Source: Onstottus_B arcticum (GTDB taxonomy: Bacteria; Acidobacteriota; Blastocatellia; UBA7656). From it: 49,754 nucleotides of DNA. The notes under the pieces are model-generated. The model saw only the letters and a list, made by a program, of their open reading frames with translations, did no database searches and was not told the origin of the DNA. Location: contig JBBPIE010000041.1 in assembly GCA_038040485.1 (NCBI GenBank), positions 1 through 49,754 on the forward strand, read 5' to 3'. Each line of letters starts with the position of its first letter. Position 1 is the first letter of the stretch. Made by a program: the position numbers and the translations under genes. Below, piece by piece: positions 42,205-49,754 of this stretch.

Positions 42205-43185
42205 ATGAAGTCTGGGATTTTGTCTCTTGTAGGTCATACACCTATTATCGAGTTGAATCAGTTTTCCAGGAATTCTCGCTTTCGCCTCTTTGCCAAACTG
42301 GAAGCCTTTAATCCGGGCGGCAGTATTAAAGACAGACCAGCGCTCAATATGATCGAAACTGCTTTGGGAAGAGGCGACATTGCGCCTGGGGGTACGATCA
42401 TCGAGTCCAGCTCCGGCAATATGGGCATAGGTCTGGCTCAAGCCTGCCGATACTATGGTATGCGGTTGGTATGTGTGGTGGACACAAAAACAACCGCGCA
42501 AAACATCAGCATTTTGAAAGCTTATGGGGCTGAAATAGATATGGTCTCCAGCCCCGACCCGGCCACAGGTGAATTTCTTCAAGCTCGGATCAATCGGGTG
42601 CAGAGCCTTCTGCAATCGATACCCAATAGTTTTTGGCCGGATCAATACTCCAACATTCAAAATGCGATTTCGCACGAACAGACAATGCATGAGATTGCGA
42701 CAGAATTGGATGGCAAAGTTGACTATCTGTTCTGTTCCACAAGCACGTGCGGGACTATAAGAGGTTGCGCCACCTACGCACGGAATCATAAATTACAAAC
42801 AAAAGTGCTGGCTGTCGATGCCATAGGAAGCGTGCTTTTTGGCGACAAGCCGGCAAAGCGACTTATACCGGGCCATGGCGCTGCGGTAGTCCCAAAGCTG
42901 CTTAAACGCGATCTGATAGACGGAGTCATACACGTATCAGATTTAGAATGCGTTGTCGGCTGCCGCCGTCTAGTGAGAGAAGAAGCGATTCTGGTCGGCG
43001 GATCATCGGGAGCGGTGATTATGGCTATAGAGCGTATGAGAGACATTATTGCTGCCGGCGCGACCTGTGTAGCCATTTTCCCTGATCGCGGAGAGCGCTA
43101 TCTCGACAGCATCTACTCGGATGGATGGGTAGAACAGCATTTTGGAGATGTGTCCCATCTTTGGCAACAAGTCAACGGAGGCTAA
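42205..43185 (+). CDS. sbnA: SbnA-like 2,3-diaminopropionate synthase subunit
   Basis: SbnA joins O-phospho-L-serine and L-glutamate to give N-(1-amino-1-carboxyl-2-ethyl)-glutamate, the first step to 2,3-diaminopropionate (Dap). The 326-aa PLP protein of the cysteine-synthase fold has the PLP Lys42 in GGSIKDRPA, the phosphate or substrate loop SSSGNMGIGLAQA, CSTSTCGTIRGCA, and GGSSGAVIMA. ATG 42205 follows AAAGGAGGAGG; the longer frame runs into the transposase relic. sbnB follows 3 bp later. The DNA is visibly less GC-rich than the left half of the window. Confidence 0.94.
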   Translation: MKSGILSLVGHTPIIELNQFSRNSRFRLFAKLEAFNPGGSIKDRPALNMIETALGRGDIAPGGTIIESSSGNMGIGLAQACRYYGMRLVCVVDTKTTAQNISILKAYGAEIDMVSSPDPATGEFLQARINRVQSLLQSIPNSFWPDQYSNIQNAISHEQTMHEIATELDGKVDYLFCSTSTCGTIRGCATYARNHKLQTKVLAVDAIGSVLFGDKPAKRLIPGHGAAVVPKLLKRDLIDGVIHVSDLECVVGCRRLVREEAILVGGSSGAVIMAIERMRDIIAAGATCVAIFPDRGERYLDSIYSDGWVEQHFGDVSHLWQQVNGG

Positions 43186-43188
43186 ACC

Positions 43189-44232
43189 ATGCACAATGGC
43201 GACATATTGATTTTGAAGGGACGGGAAGTAGCTTCGCTACTGGCAGGCCGCGAGAGCGAATTGCTTCAAATCGTGAAGACTGCTTATGAGGTACACTCCA
43301 AGGGACACAGCTCGCTGCCTCATTCCTTGTTCTTGCGTTTTCCTGACAATCCTCGAAATAGAATAATCGCTCTACCCGCATACCTGGGCGACGACTTTGG
43401 AGTTGCGGGCATAAAGTGGGTGTCGTCATTTCCGGCAAACCTGGAGAAGGGACAGGACCGGGCCTCGGCGGTTGTGATTTTGAATTCACATGAAACCGGG
43501 AGGCCGCAAGCAATCCTGGAAGGCTCTATCATCAGCGCCAAAAGGACGGCTGCAAGCGCGGCCCTGGCCGCAACCTATTTGCAGGGTGATAATACAAACT
43601 GCGCGGGAATAATTGGCTGCGGGTTAATCAGCTTTGAAATAGTTCGATTCCTTCCAGTGGCTTGTCCGGAAATAAAGACGCTCTATGTCTTTGACATATA
43701 CTCAAGCAATGCCCAACAGTTCAAGGATAAGTGTCGAGAAATCTCAGGCCGAATCGAAGTCATCGTTGCCGGCGACGTAAATACTGTCATAAGCAAATGT
43801 AAATTGATATCGCTGGCAACGACGGCTGCAAAACCTCATATTATGGATATTTCGGCCGCGGCTCCGGGCAGTACGATTCTGCACATATCATTGCGAGACC
43901 TTTCGCCTGAAGTAATTTTATCCTGCAATAATATCGTAGATGATGCAGATCATGTTTGCCGCGCAGAAACATCAATTCATTTGACGGAGCAGGTAGTGGG
44001 GCATCGAGATTTCATTCGAGGCACTTTGGCCGATGTGACCACAGGGGCAATCGCCGCTAGAGAGAATCCTAATGAAAATGTCATTTTCAGCCCTTTCGGT
44101 TTGGGAATACTGGATCTGGCTTTAAGCAAATTTGCGTTTGAGCTTGCGCTCAAAGCAGGGCTTGGAACAACCTTCGAATCTTTCTTGCCGGATCGCTGGA
44201 TTGAAAGGAGCGAGAAGAACGCCGCTTCATAA
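43189..44232 (+). CDS. sbnB: SbnB-like 2,3-diaminopropionate synthase subunit
   Basis: SbnB oxidises and hydrolyses the SbnA product with NAD+ to give Dap and 2-oxoglutarate. The 347-aa protein is of the ornithine cyclodeaminase / mu-crystallin fold with the NAD motif GIIGCGLIS near 138-146, AGIKWVSSFPANL, SGRI...SAKRTAA-like ISAKRTAASAALAA, and FSPFGLGILDLAL near the end. It starts with ATG after GGAGGCTAAACC, 3 bp after sbnA, so the two are one operon. Confidence 0.94.
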   Translation: MHNGDILILKGREVASLLAGRESELLQIVKTAYEVHSKGHSSLPHSLFLRFPDNPRNRIIALPAYLGDDFGVAGIKWVSSFPANLEKGQDRASAVVILNSHETGRPQAILEGSIISAKRTAASAALAATYLQGDNTNCAGIIGCGLISFEIVRFLPVACPEIKTLYVFDIYSSNAQQFKDKCREISGRIEVIVAGDVNTVISKCKLISLATTAAKPHIMDISAAAPGSTILHISLRDLSPEVILSCNNIVDDADHVCRAETSIHLTEQVVGHRDFIRGTLADVTTGAIAARENPNENVIFSPFGLGILDLALSKFAFELALKAGLGTTFESFLPDRWIERSEKNAAS

Positions 44233-44274
44233 ATGCCATCTGCATAAATGCCCGGCAAGATTATAATATGCCTT

Positions 44275-45702
44275 ATGCAAAAAAAGGATCCCACTCTGCG
44301 GAGGCCGCTTGAAGCGGCGTTCCATAATGCGCTTTCATACCTGGAAAACTTGGATAAAAACCCGGTCGCAGCTACAGCCGACCTGCTCACTTTACGAAAC
44401 CGACTGAACAAACCTCTGACGAGTGAAGGCGTTGATCCTGAGCAGATCATTGATGAACTGGTCAGCGATGTACATGGAGGCCTGCTCGGATCGGCAGGTG
44501 GCCGTTTCTTTGGATGGGTAGTCGGCGGGTCGCTGTCGGCTGCTCTGGCCGCCGATTGGCTGACCGCAACCTGGGACCAGAACGCCGCGCTTTACGCCTG
44601 CAGCCCAGCTTCGGCTATCGTCGAAGAAGTCGTGGGTTTCTGGCTGAAAGATATTCTGGGGCTGCCTGCCGATGCCACTTTCGCGCTCGTCACCGGTTGC
44701 CAAATGGCGCATGTCACCTGCCTTGCAGCCGCTCGCCATTCGCTCCTTGCCGGACGCGGATGGGATGTCGAACAGCAGGGGTTGTTTGGCGCTCCGCCCA
44801 TTCGAATCTTAACAAGCAGCGAGCGTCATGGCTCTATCGAACGCGCGGTACGTTTGCTGGGACTTGGCGATGCACACGTGATCGACCTTCAACCTGACTT
44901 TGGTGGCCGTCTTCAGCCCGAAACAATCGAGCAAGCTTTACAAAGCGAACCTTCGGCTCTCACTATTCTTCTTTTGCAGGCTGGCGATCTTAACATAGGT
45001 GCTTACGATCCATTTGAAACGCTCATTCCAATCGCCAAGCGCTATGGTGCGTGGGTTCATGTAGATGGCGCGTTTGGCTTATGGGTGGCTGCCAGTCCAC
45101 ATTACAAACGTCTGGTGCGAGGCTTTGAGGCAGCAGATTCCTGGGCTACGGATGGTCACAAATGGCTCAACGTTCCTTATGAGTGCGGCTATGCGTTCAT
45201 TGCTGATGCCAAATCCCATCGCGCTTCTATGTCTCACCGCGCAGCCTATCTGGTTCACGACGAAGATGCGCGAGACCAAATGGATTGGAATCCGGAATGG
45301 TCGCGGCGCGGGCGTGGCTTTCCGACTTACGCTGCGCTACGCCAGCTTGGACGCGATGGAGTAACAAATCTAGTAGAGCGCTGTTGTAAGCATGCTCATT
45401 CCATTGTGATGAGGATTGGCGATTTGGCGGGCGCGGAAGTATTGTGGGAGCCGACAATAAATCAAGGACTGGTGCGATTTCTTGACCCTCGGCCTAACGC
45501 CTCCGAAAAAGACCATGACCATTGGACCGACAAAGTGATAGCGGCAATTCTCACGGCCGGCGAAGCGTTCTTCGGAGGAACGACTTGGCGCGGCCGTCGC
45601 GCAATGCGGGTCAGTGTGTGCAACTGGCAGACCAGCGACGAAGATGTCGAGCGCGTTGTAGCCTCTGTCGCCCAGGTAATGAAGTCGTTAAAGACTGCCT
45701 AA
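44275..45702 (+). CDS. group II PLP-dependent amino acid decarboxylase
   Basis: A 475-aa PLP enzyme of the aromatic-amino-acid / glutamate / aspartate decarboxylase group. The PLP Lys is in WATDGHKWLNVP (about residue 296), the Asp that contacts PLP in WVHVDGAFGLW, and the substrate-loop region VTGCQMAHVTCLAAARHSLL is present. It could make an amine starter (from Dap, Asp, 2,4-diaminobutyrate or an aromatic acid) for the peptide; SbnH-type Dap decarboxylases belong to a different fold. ATG 44275 is preferred to 44248, but neither has a clear ribosome-binding site. It follows sbnB by 42 bp. Confidence 0.88.
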   Translation: MQKKDPTLRRPLEAAFHNALSYLENLDKNPVAATADLLTLRNRLNKPLTSEGVDPEQIIDELVSDVHGGLLGSAGGRFFGWVVGGSLSAALAADWLTATWDQNAALYACSPASAIVEEVVGFWLKDILGLPADATFALVTGCQMAHVTCLAAARHSLLAGRGWDVEQQGLFGAPPIRILTSSERHGSIERAVRLLGLGDAHVIDLQPDFGGRLQPETIEQALQSEPSALTILLLQAGDLNIGAYDPFETLIPIAKRYGAWVHVDGAFGLWVAASPHYKRLVRGFEAADSWATDGHKWLNVPYECGYAFIADAKSHRASMSHRAAYLVHDEDARDQMDWNPEWSRRGRGFPTYAALRQLGRDGVTNLVERCCKHAHSIVMRIGDLAGAEVLWEPTINQGLVRFLDPRPNASEKDHDHWTDKVIAAILTAGEAFFGGTTWRGRRAMRVSVCNWQTSDEDVERVVASVAQVMKSLKTA

Positions 45703-45774
45703 ACCTTAAATAGCCATAGGACACGCTCTCTGACAGGACTTTTTACTTAGCCGATCAAAAGTAAAATAATCTTG

Positions 45775-46917
45775 TCACGCTTGAACCGGCGCAGACAAAC
45801 CAAAGATTGCTCGCCCCGCAGTGGCTGCTTCGATCTTTCCCCTCTGGAAATAGATTAGCTGATTATAGAATCCATCTACTGGCCGTTCGGATTTTTGGAA
45901 TAGATTCCTGACGCTCTCTACGATGTCATTTATGCGATCCGGCTGCATTTCGAGGCGCTGCTCTAAATCGGTTTGCAGAATGCGCAAAACGCCGTCCAGC
46001 GTATCGGGTGCCCGATCGACGTATGCGAATGTGTCAAAGCCATCCTTCTTCATTCCTGCTCCGATTGATTGCATTAAATAGGTGGATGACTGATGGCCAA
46101 TCGCTCGCCAGGTGCCTAAAATTCCACAGCTGCGTTCGGACAGGTGATGTTGCAGTTCTCTGAGCAGCCGCAACAAGACGCTGTTGCCGATTTCTTCCAA
46201 AGAGGACGGAGCGCCCGGTCCTTCAATAACGGGCGCATAAGGAGTGTTGCACACTACGAAATCGAAACGCTCTCCTTTCTCTAACGAAGCCAGCACGTTG
46301 GATTGGCGGAACTCCACTCTGCCCTCGACTCCGTTTAAGATAGCGTTGGCGCGAGAAGCGATGACCGCCTCTTCATGCAGTTCCAGCCCAAGCACCTGAG
46401 TAGCCCCGCGCACGGCGCACAAAAGAGACTGCAAACCGCTGCCGGAGCAAACGTCCAGCACTCGCTTGTCCCCTAAGTACGTGGGCAGCGCCTTTGCTAC
46501 GAAATAGGAGGACATATCAAACCACACATTACATGGTTTGTTTGCGGTGGGATAAGAGGGTGGAATGTTCACTAGCAGCAACAAGCCTTCGGCGGGAACT
46601 ATGAGCAGGCTCGGAGTTCTCCACCCGCCCGCCTCGTCCTTGATCAACACTTCGGTTTCGGTCAATGCCGTAAAAATCCTGTCCGGCATCGATTCTTTCG
46701 CTAATGCATCGTCAACTGTCTCACCCAATCGAAACAGCCGGAACAATACTTGATGCGCCGGGTCCAGCCGGTTCACGATTTGTTGGAGCGATTGAAACTT
46801 TGGAAATCCGGTGGGACTCAGCCCAATCTCAAAGGACAAACGAAGATCGACCAGAGAGTACATCATCTCGTTTAGGTAATCACGAATCGCTGCAAGTGAA
46901 GAACTATGAATTTTCAT
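45775..46917 (-). CDS. class I SAM-dependent methyltransferase
   Basis: A 380-aa protein with a helical N-terminal part (about 1-150) and a Rossmann methyltransferase domain: VLDVCSGSGLQSLLC (SAM binding), LGLELHEEAV, and CNTPYAP, the (N/D)PPY-type motif of PrmC/HemK-like N-methyltransferases. It could methylate a peptide amide, amine or side-chain nitrogen. Start: three successive ATGs (46923, 46920, 46917) follow an AAAGG; the last has the best spacing. It lies 37 bp downstream of the NRPS gene on the same strand, so is co-transcribed with it. Confidence 0.85.
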   Translation of the reverse strand: MKIHSSSLAAIRDYLNEMMYSLVDLRLSFEIGLSPTGFPKFQSLQQIVNRLDPAHQVLFRLFRLGETVDDALAKESMPDRIFTALTETEVLIKDEAGGWRTPSLLIVPAEGLLLLVNIPPSYPTANKPCNVWFDMSSYFVAKALPTYLGDKRVLDVCSGSGLQSLLCAVRGATQVLGLELHEEAVIASRANAILNGVEGRVEFRQSNVLASLEKGERFDFVVCNTPYAPVIEGPGAPSSLEEIGNSVLLRLLRELQHHLSERSCGILGTWRAIGHQSSTYLMQSIGAGMKKDGFDTFAYVDRAPDTLDGVLRILQTDLEQRLEMQPDRINDIVESVRNLFQKSERPVDGFYNQLIYFQRGKIEAATAGRAIFGLSAPVQA

Positions 46918-46953
46918 CATCATCACCTTTCTCTGGCTTTGTTATACGTTAAT

Positions 46954-49754
46954 CTACCGGCTCAAGCTCTGAATCTGCTCACGCTCTGATAGTTGAAGAT
47001 ATAATTTCAGCCGCTCTGCGACCAATGATACGTTAGGCCGCCTCAGCATGCTGTAATGATCGCCGGGCGTCAGGCATAGTTCGACGCCGCCCGCCGCCCA
47101 GCGCCTCCACTGTTGCGCTAGTTGTTCCGGCGCATTGGCTTCGGCGGCTCTGAAGAGGATTATGCGTTGCTCGCCCGGTTGCAAACAATATCGGTCAACT
47201 GCCATCGCGTTTCGTGTGAACACGTTCAATAGGTCATCCATTTCTTCCCCGGGCGCTTCTTCAGCCAATACCCCATCGCGCTTAAGCGCATCCAACAACA
47301 TGGCTCGTTGTTGATTTATGTCAAGGCTACAAAACTGCTCTTGCAAATCGCCTTGATCCTTACCTATCAATCGGCTCATATCCGCAGCAAATCGGATTAG
47401 AATCGGCAATTCATCGCGCTCATCTATGGCTTCGCGGTTCTGTGGCGGAAGATGTGTATCAAACAAAACAAGCATACCCACCCTTTCTCCCAGCTGATTC
47501 AATTGTCGCGCCATCTCGAAGGCTATAAGCCCTCCCATAGACCAGCCGCCTAGAAGGTAAGGGCCACCGGACCGCACGCGCTGAATATCGCGGATATACA
47601 AAGCGGCGAGTTGTTCGATGGTCGTGCCCGATTTGTGAAGCGCATCTTCAGAAAACACGCCCGGGGCAGGCGCCTGCAATCCATAGAAGGGACGATCGCG
47701 TCCGAGCACCCTTGCAAGGTCCGTATAACAAAAGACGCTGCCTCCGACCGGATGCACGCAAAAGAAGGGAACTTCGTCACCTTCCGGTTGTATTTCAACG
47801 AGAACCGATGATGCCGACCTATCCGATGGTAGCGCCAACAATTTTGCGAGATTGGCAATAGTCGGATTTCTGAACAGGCTTGCCAATGGTATCGTTCGTT
47901 TGAGCCGATTTCGTATCATCGTCATCATTCGCACAGCCAACAGCGAATGGCCTCCAATCTGAAAGAAATCATCTGTGATACCAATCGGACTGGTGTTTAG
48001 CACCTCTTCCCATATTTCCACCAGCCGCGCTTGCAGCAAGGTGCGCGGCATTTCCAGGCTGTCGTGCGGCATCACCTCTATCGATGGATCAGGCAAGGCG
48101 CGCAGATTCACCTTACCTTGCGGGCTAAGCGGCATGGCATCGAGGACAACTATATTTGACGGAATCATGTATTCGGGCAATTGCCCTTTCAGGAAATCGC
48201 GGAGGCGAAGGGGCAAGTTTTTCGCATCAAAAGCGCTTACTTCCCTTGAGCTGTTGCCTGTTCGCTTCGGCACCACATAAGCTACGATATGCTTGTCGGC
48301 GGCCCCATTTTCACGAGCAATCGTGATCGCTGTTTCTACAGCAGCATGCTGATTTAGCATCGCATCAATTTCGTTGAGTTCGATTCGGAAGCCGCGAATC
48401 TTCACCTGATAATCGGTTCGCCCCAGGAACTCGATTTCTCCTCCGGGCAGCCAGCGCGCCAGGTCGCCGGTGCGGTAGAGGCGGGCGCCGGGATTATTGC
48501 TGAAAGCGTCGGGCGTAAATCGCTCCGCCGTCAATTCCGGACGATTCAAATAGCCGCGAGCTACGCAGTCGCCGCCGATGTATATTTCTCCGGCGACTCC
48601 GATGGGCACGGGTTGTATGGCGTGGTTCAGTATGTACACTCGCGTGTTTGGGAGCGAATAGCCGAGCGGAACGAGCGTGCCGCGTCGCGGCGAATCGGGT
48701 TGGATGCGATAGGTCAGCATTCCCACTGTGGTTTCCGTCGGGCCATAATGGATGAACATCTTGGATGTTGGCAGGGCAAGCGGCTGCAAAGTGCCGCGAA
48801 CCCAATCCCAGTGAGAGGCCTCGCCGCCAAGAGCTAATACATCGTGCGGCAACAAGTCTCCGGTTGGGCAGGCGTCAACCAGAGCCGATAAATGAGACGG
48901 CGCTATTTTTAGAACTTCCATGCGATTGTGCCGGAAGTATTCGAGAACCGCGTAAGGGTCCGCCGCTTGATCGTGCGGCATAACGTGCAGCGTGCCTCCT
49001 GCGCATAGCGACGGAATGAAAACCGTATTGCAGGAATCCACTGCCAGCGGTTGCAGCATTGCATACTGCGCGCCGGGCTTGAGTTCAAATCGATTCAGAA
49101 TGGCATACAAGTAATTGAGTATCTGACGCTGCTCTACCACGACACCTTTGGGCCGTCCGGTTGAACCTGATGTATAGATCGTGTAGGCCTGATTTTCAAT
49201 CGTCACGTTGCTTTGAAGGTTCACATCGTCATATGCCGTAAGCAACTTCGCATCTTCATCCATGCAGAAAACGTTGATGCCGGATGCTGTCAAACGTTCC
49301 TTTATAGCGTTGCGCGTGAGCAGCACGCTTACGCCGGAATCCTCGAGGATGAACTCGATTCGATCCTTGGGAAATGAGGGATCGATGGGAACATAGCCTC
49401 CACCGGCTTTCAGGATGCCAAGCACCCCAAGCACCATTTCAATAGAAGGTTCTAGTAAGATTCCGACGGCAACTTCCGGGCCGATGCCGAGGCAGCGAAG
49501 ATGAGCCGCCAGCCTGTTGGCCTGACTGTTCAATTCCGAATACTTCAGCCGCCCCTCACTACTTGCGACGGCAATCGCATCAGGCATACGCTCCGCATAT
49601 TCTTCGAAGAGTTCATGCAGGCACTTTCTTGACGGTAAAGGTCGGCTTACGCCGCTCCCTTGTTCAATCAATTGCTTGCGCTCAACGTCAGTCAACAGTG
49701 GCAGATCGTCTATGGACGCTTGCTGATTGTCTGCTATCGCCTCAATGAGCACCT
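46954..49754 (-). CDS. nonribosomal peptide synthetase, terminal module (partial)
   Basis: At least 932 aa, running off the right edge. It begins in the linker after a condensation domain (ASIDDLPLLTDVER). Then an adenylation domain (about 30-540): YTIYTSGSTGRPKGVV (A3), HYGPTETTVG (A5), GEIYIGGDCVARGY, YRTGDLARW (A7), KIRGFRIELNEID (A8), SPQGKVN (A10); a carrier domain with the phosphopantetheine Ser in IGGHSLLAVR near 600; and a thioesterase with PYLLGGWSMGG near 735 and a His in GDHYSML. The specificity residues read D S T K A G H V G K, closest in type to Asp/Asn codes. It is the last module and releases the product. Confidence 0.95.
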   Translation of the reverse strand, partial: VLIEAIADNQQASIDDLPLLTDVERKQLIEQGSGVSRPLPSRKCLHELFEEYAERMPDAIAVASSEGRLKYSELNSQANRLAAHLRCLGIGPEVAVGILLEPSIEMVLGVLGILKAGGGYVPIDPSFPKDRIEFILEDSGVSVLLTRNAIKERLTASGINVFCMDEDAKLLTAYDDVNLQSNVTIENQAYTIYTSGSTGRPKGVVVEQRQILNYLYAILNRFELKPGAQYAMLQPLAVDSCNTVFIPSLCAGGTLHVMPHDQAADPYAVLEYFRHNRMEVLKIAPSHLSALVDACPTGDLLPHDVLALGGEASHWDWVRGTLQPLALPTSKMFIHYGPTETTVGMLTYRIQPDSPRRGTLVPLGYSLPNTRVYILNHAIQPVPIGVAGEIYIGGDCVARGYLNRPELTAERFTPDAFSNNPGARLYRTGDLARWLPGGEIEFLGRTDYQVKIRGFRIELNEIDAMLNQHAAVETAITIARENGAADKHIVAYVVPKRTGNSSREVSAFDAKNLPLRLRDFLKGQLPEYMIPSNIVVLDAMPLSPQGKVNLRALPDPSIEVMPHDSLEMPRTLLQARLVEIWEEVLNTSPIGITDDFFQIGGHSLLAVRMMTMIRNRLKRTIPLASLFRNPTIANLAKLLALPSDRSASSVLVEIQPEGDEVPFFCVHPVGGSVFCYTDLARVLGRDRPFYGLQAPAPGVFSEDALHKSGTTIEQLAALYIRDIQRVRSGGPYLLGGWSMGGLIAFEMARQLNQLGERVGMLVLFDTHLPPQNREAIDERDELPILIRFAADMSRLIGKDQGDLQEQFCSLDINQQRAMLLDALKRDGVLAEEAPGEEMDDLLNVFTRNAMAVDRYCLQPGEQRIILFRAAEANAPEQLAQQWRRWAAGGVELCLTPGDHYSMLRRPNVSLVAERLKLYLQLSEREQIQSLSR

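Overview
The window looks like about 50 kb of chromosome from a high-GC soil-type bacterium, most plausibly an Acidobacteriota member (Blastocatellia-like). This is inferred from gene content and style: a Tat-exported Gfo/Idh/MocA oxidoreductase, a UMF1-type MFS carrier, an ECF sigma factor with a FecR-containing anti-sigma protein, many short hairpin repeats between genes, and selenocysteine use. No rRNA or other marker is present, so the assignment is tentative.

Left end (1-6.0 kb, mostly minus strand): a dense array of 15 tRNA genes, probably continuing off the left edge. All fold as complete cloverleaves and have discriminator bases that fit their anticodons, but many differ in type from the single housekeeping-style tRNA-Lys at 33.3 kb. 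Some spacers are built of 7-bp repeats. Immediately upstream on the same strand are rtcB (RNA ligase) and a 428-aa protein with a HEPN-like R-x4-H motif. A MazE/MazF-type toxin-antitoxin pair diverges from them. This is the best candidate for an undescribed functional unit: a tRNA reserve next to RNA repair and possible RNA-cleaving proteins.

6.2-24 kb: ordinary chromosomal genes. A membrane protein is followed by a four-gene minus-strand operon (oxidoreductase, ABM monooxygenase, DUF4188, amidohydrolase). Then come a sigma/anti-sigma pair, a four-gene translationally coupled ABC exporter operon, a DUF433/DUF5615 toxin-antitoxin pair, a class C beta-lactamase-like hydrolase with TPRs, a UMF1 carrier, an Nfu-type Fe-S scaffold, and a CCAEP-tail radical SAM protein. 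A large heptad-repeat hairpin lies between the last two genes.

24.4-34.5 kb: a small membrane protein; a large (about 1,700 aa) nuclease-STAND-like ATPase gene broken by several frameshifts, probably a defence gene; an ATP-grasp ligase; selD with an in-frame UGA (selenocysteine) that normal ORF calling truncates; tRNA-Lys with its promoter and terminator; a decayed trypsin-like protease fragment; and a flavin reductase. A 40-bp micro-transposon-like element flanked by 8-bp direct repeats follows at 34.95 kb.

35.3 kb to the right edge: a nonribosomal peptide gene cluster, cut by the right edge. It has an MbtH-like protein with an unusual C-terminal extension, an S51-type peptidase, a type II thioesterase, a 4'-phosphopantetheinyl transferase, HtpG, a dead ISKra4-type transposase, SbnA and SbnB (2,3-diaminopropionate synthesis), a PLP decarboxylase, a methyltransferase, and a terminating NRPS module (A-PCP-TE). 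The product is probably a diaminopropionate-containing peptide, which is an inference from the precursor genes.
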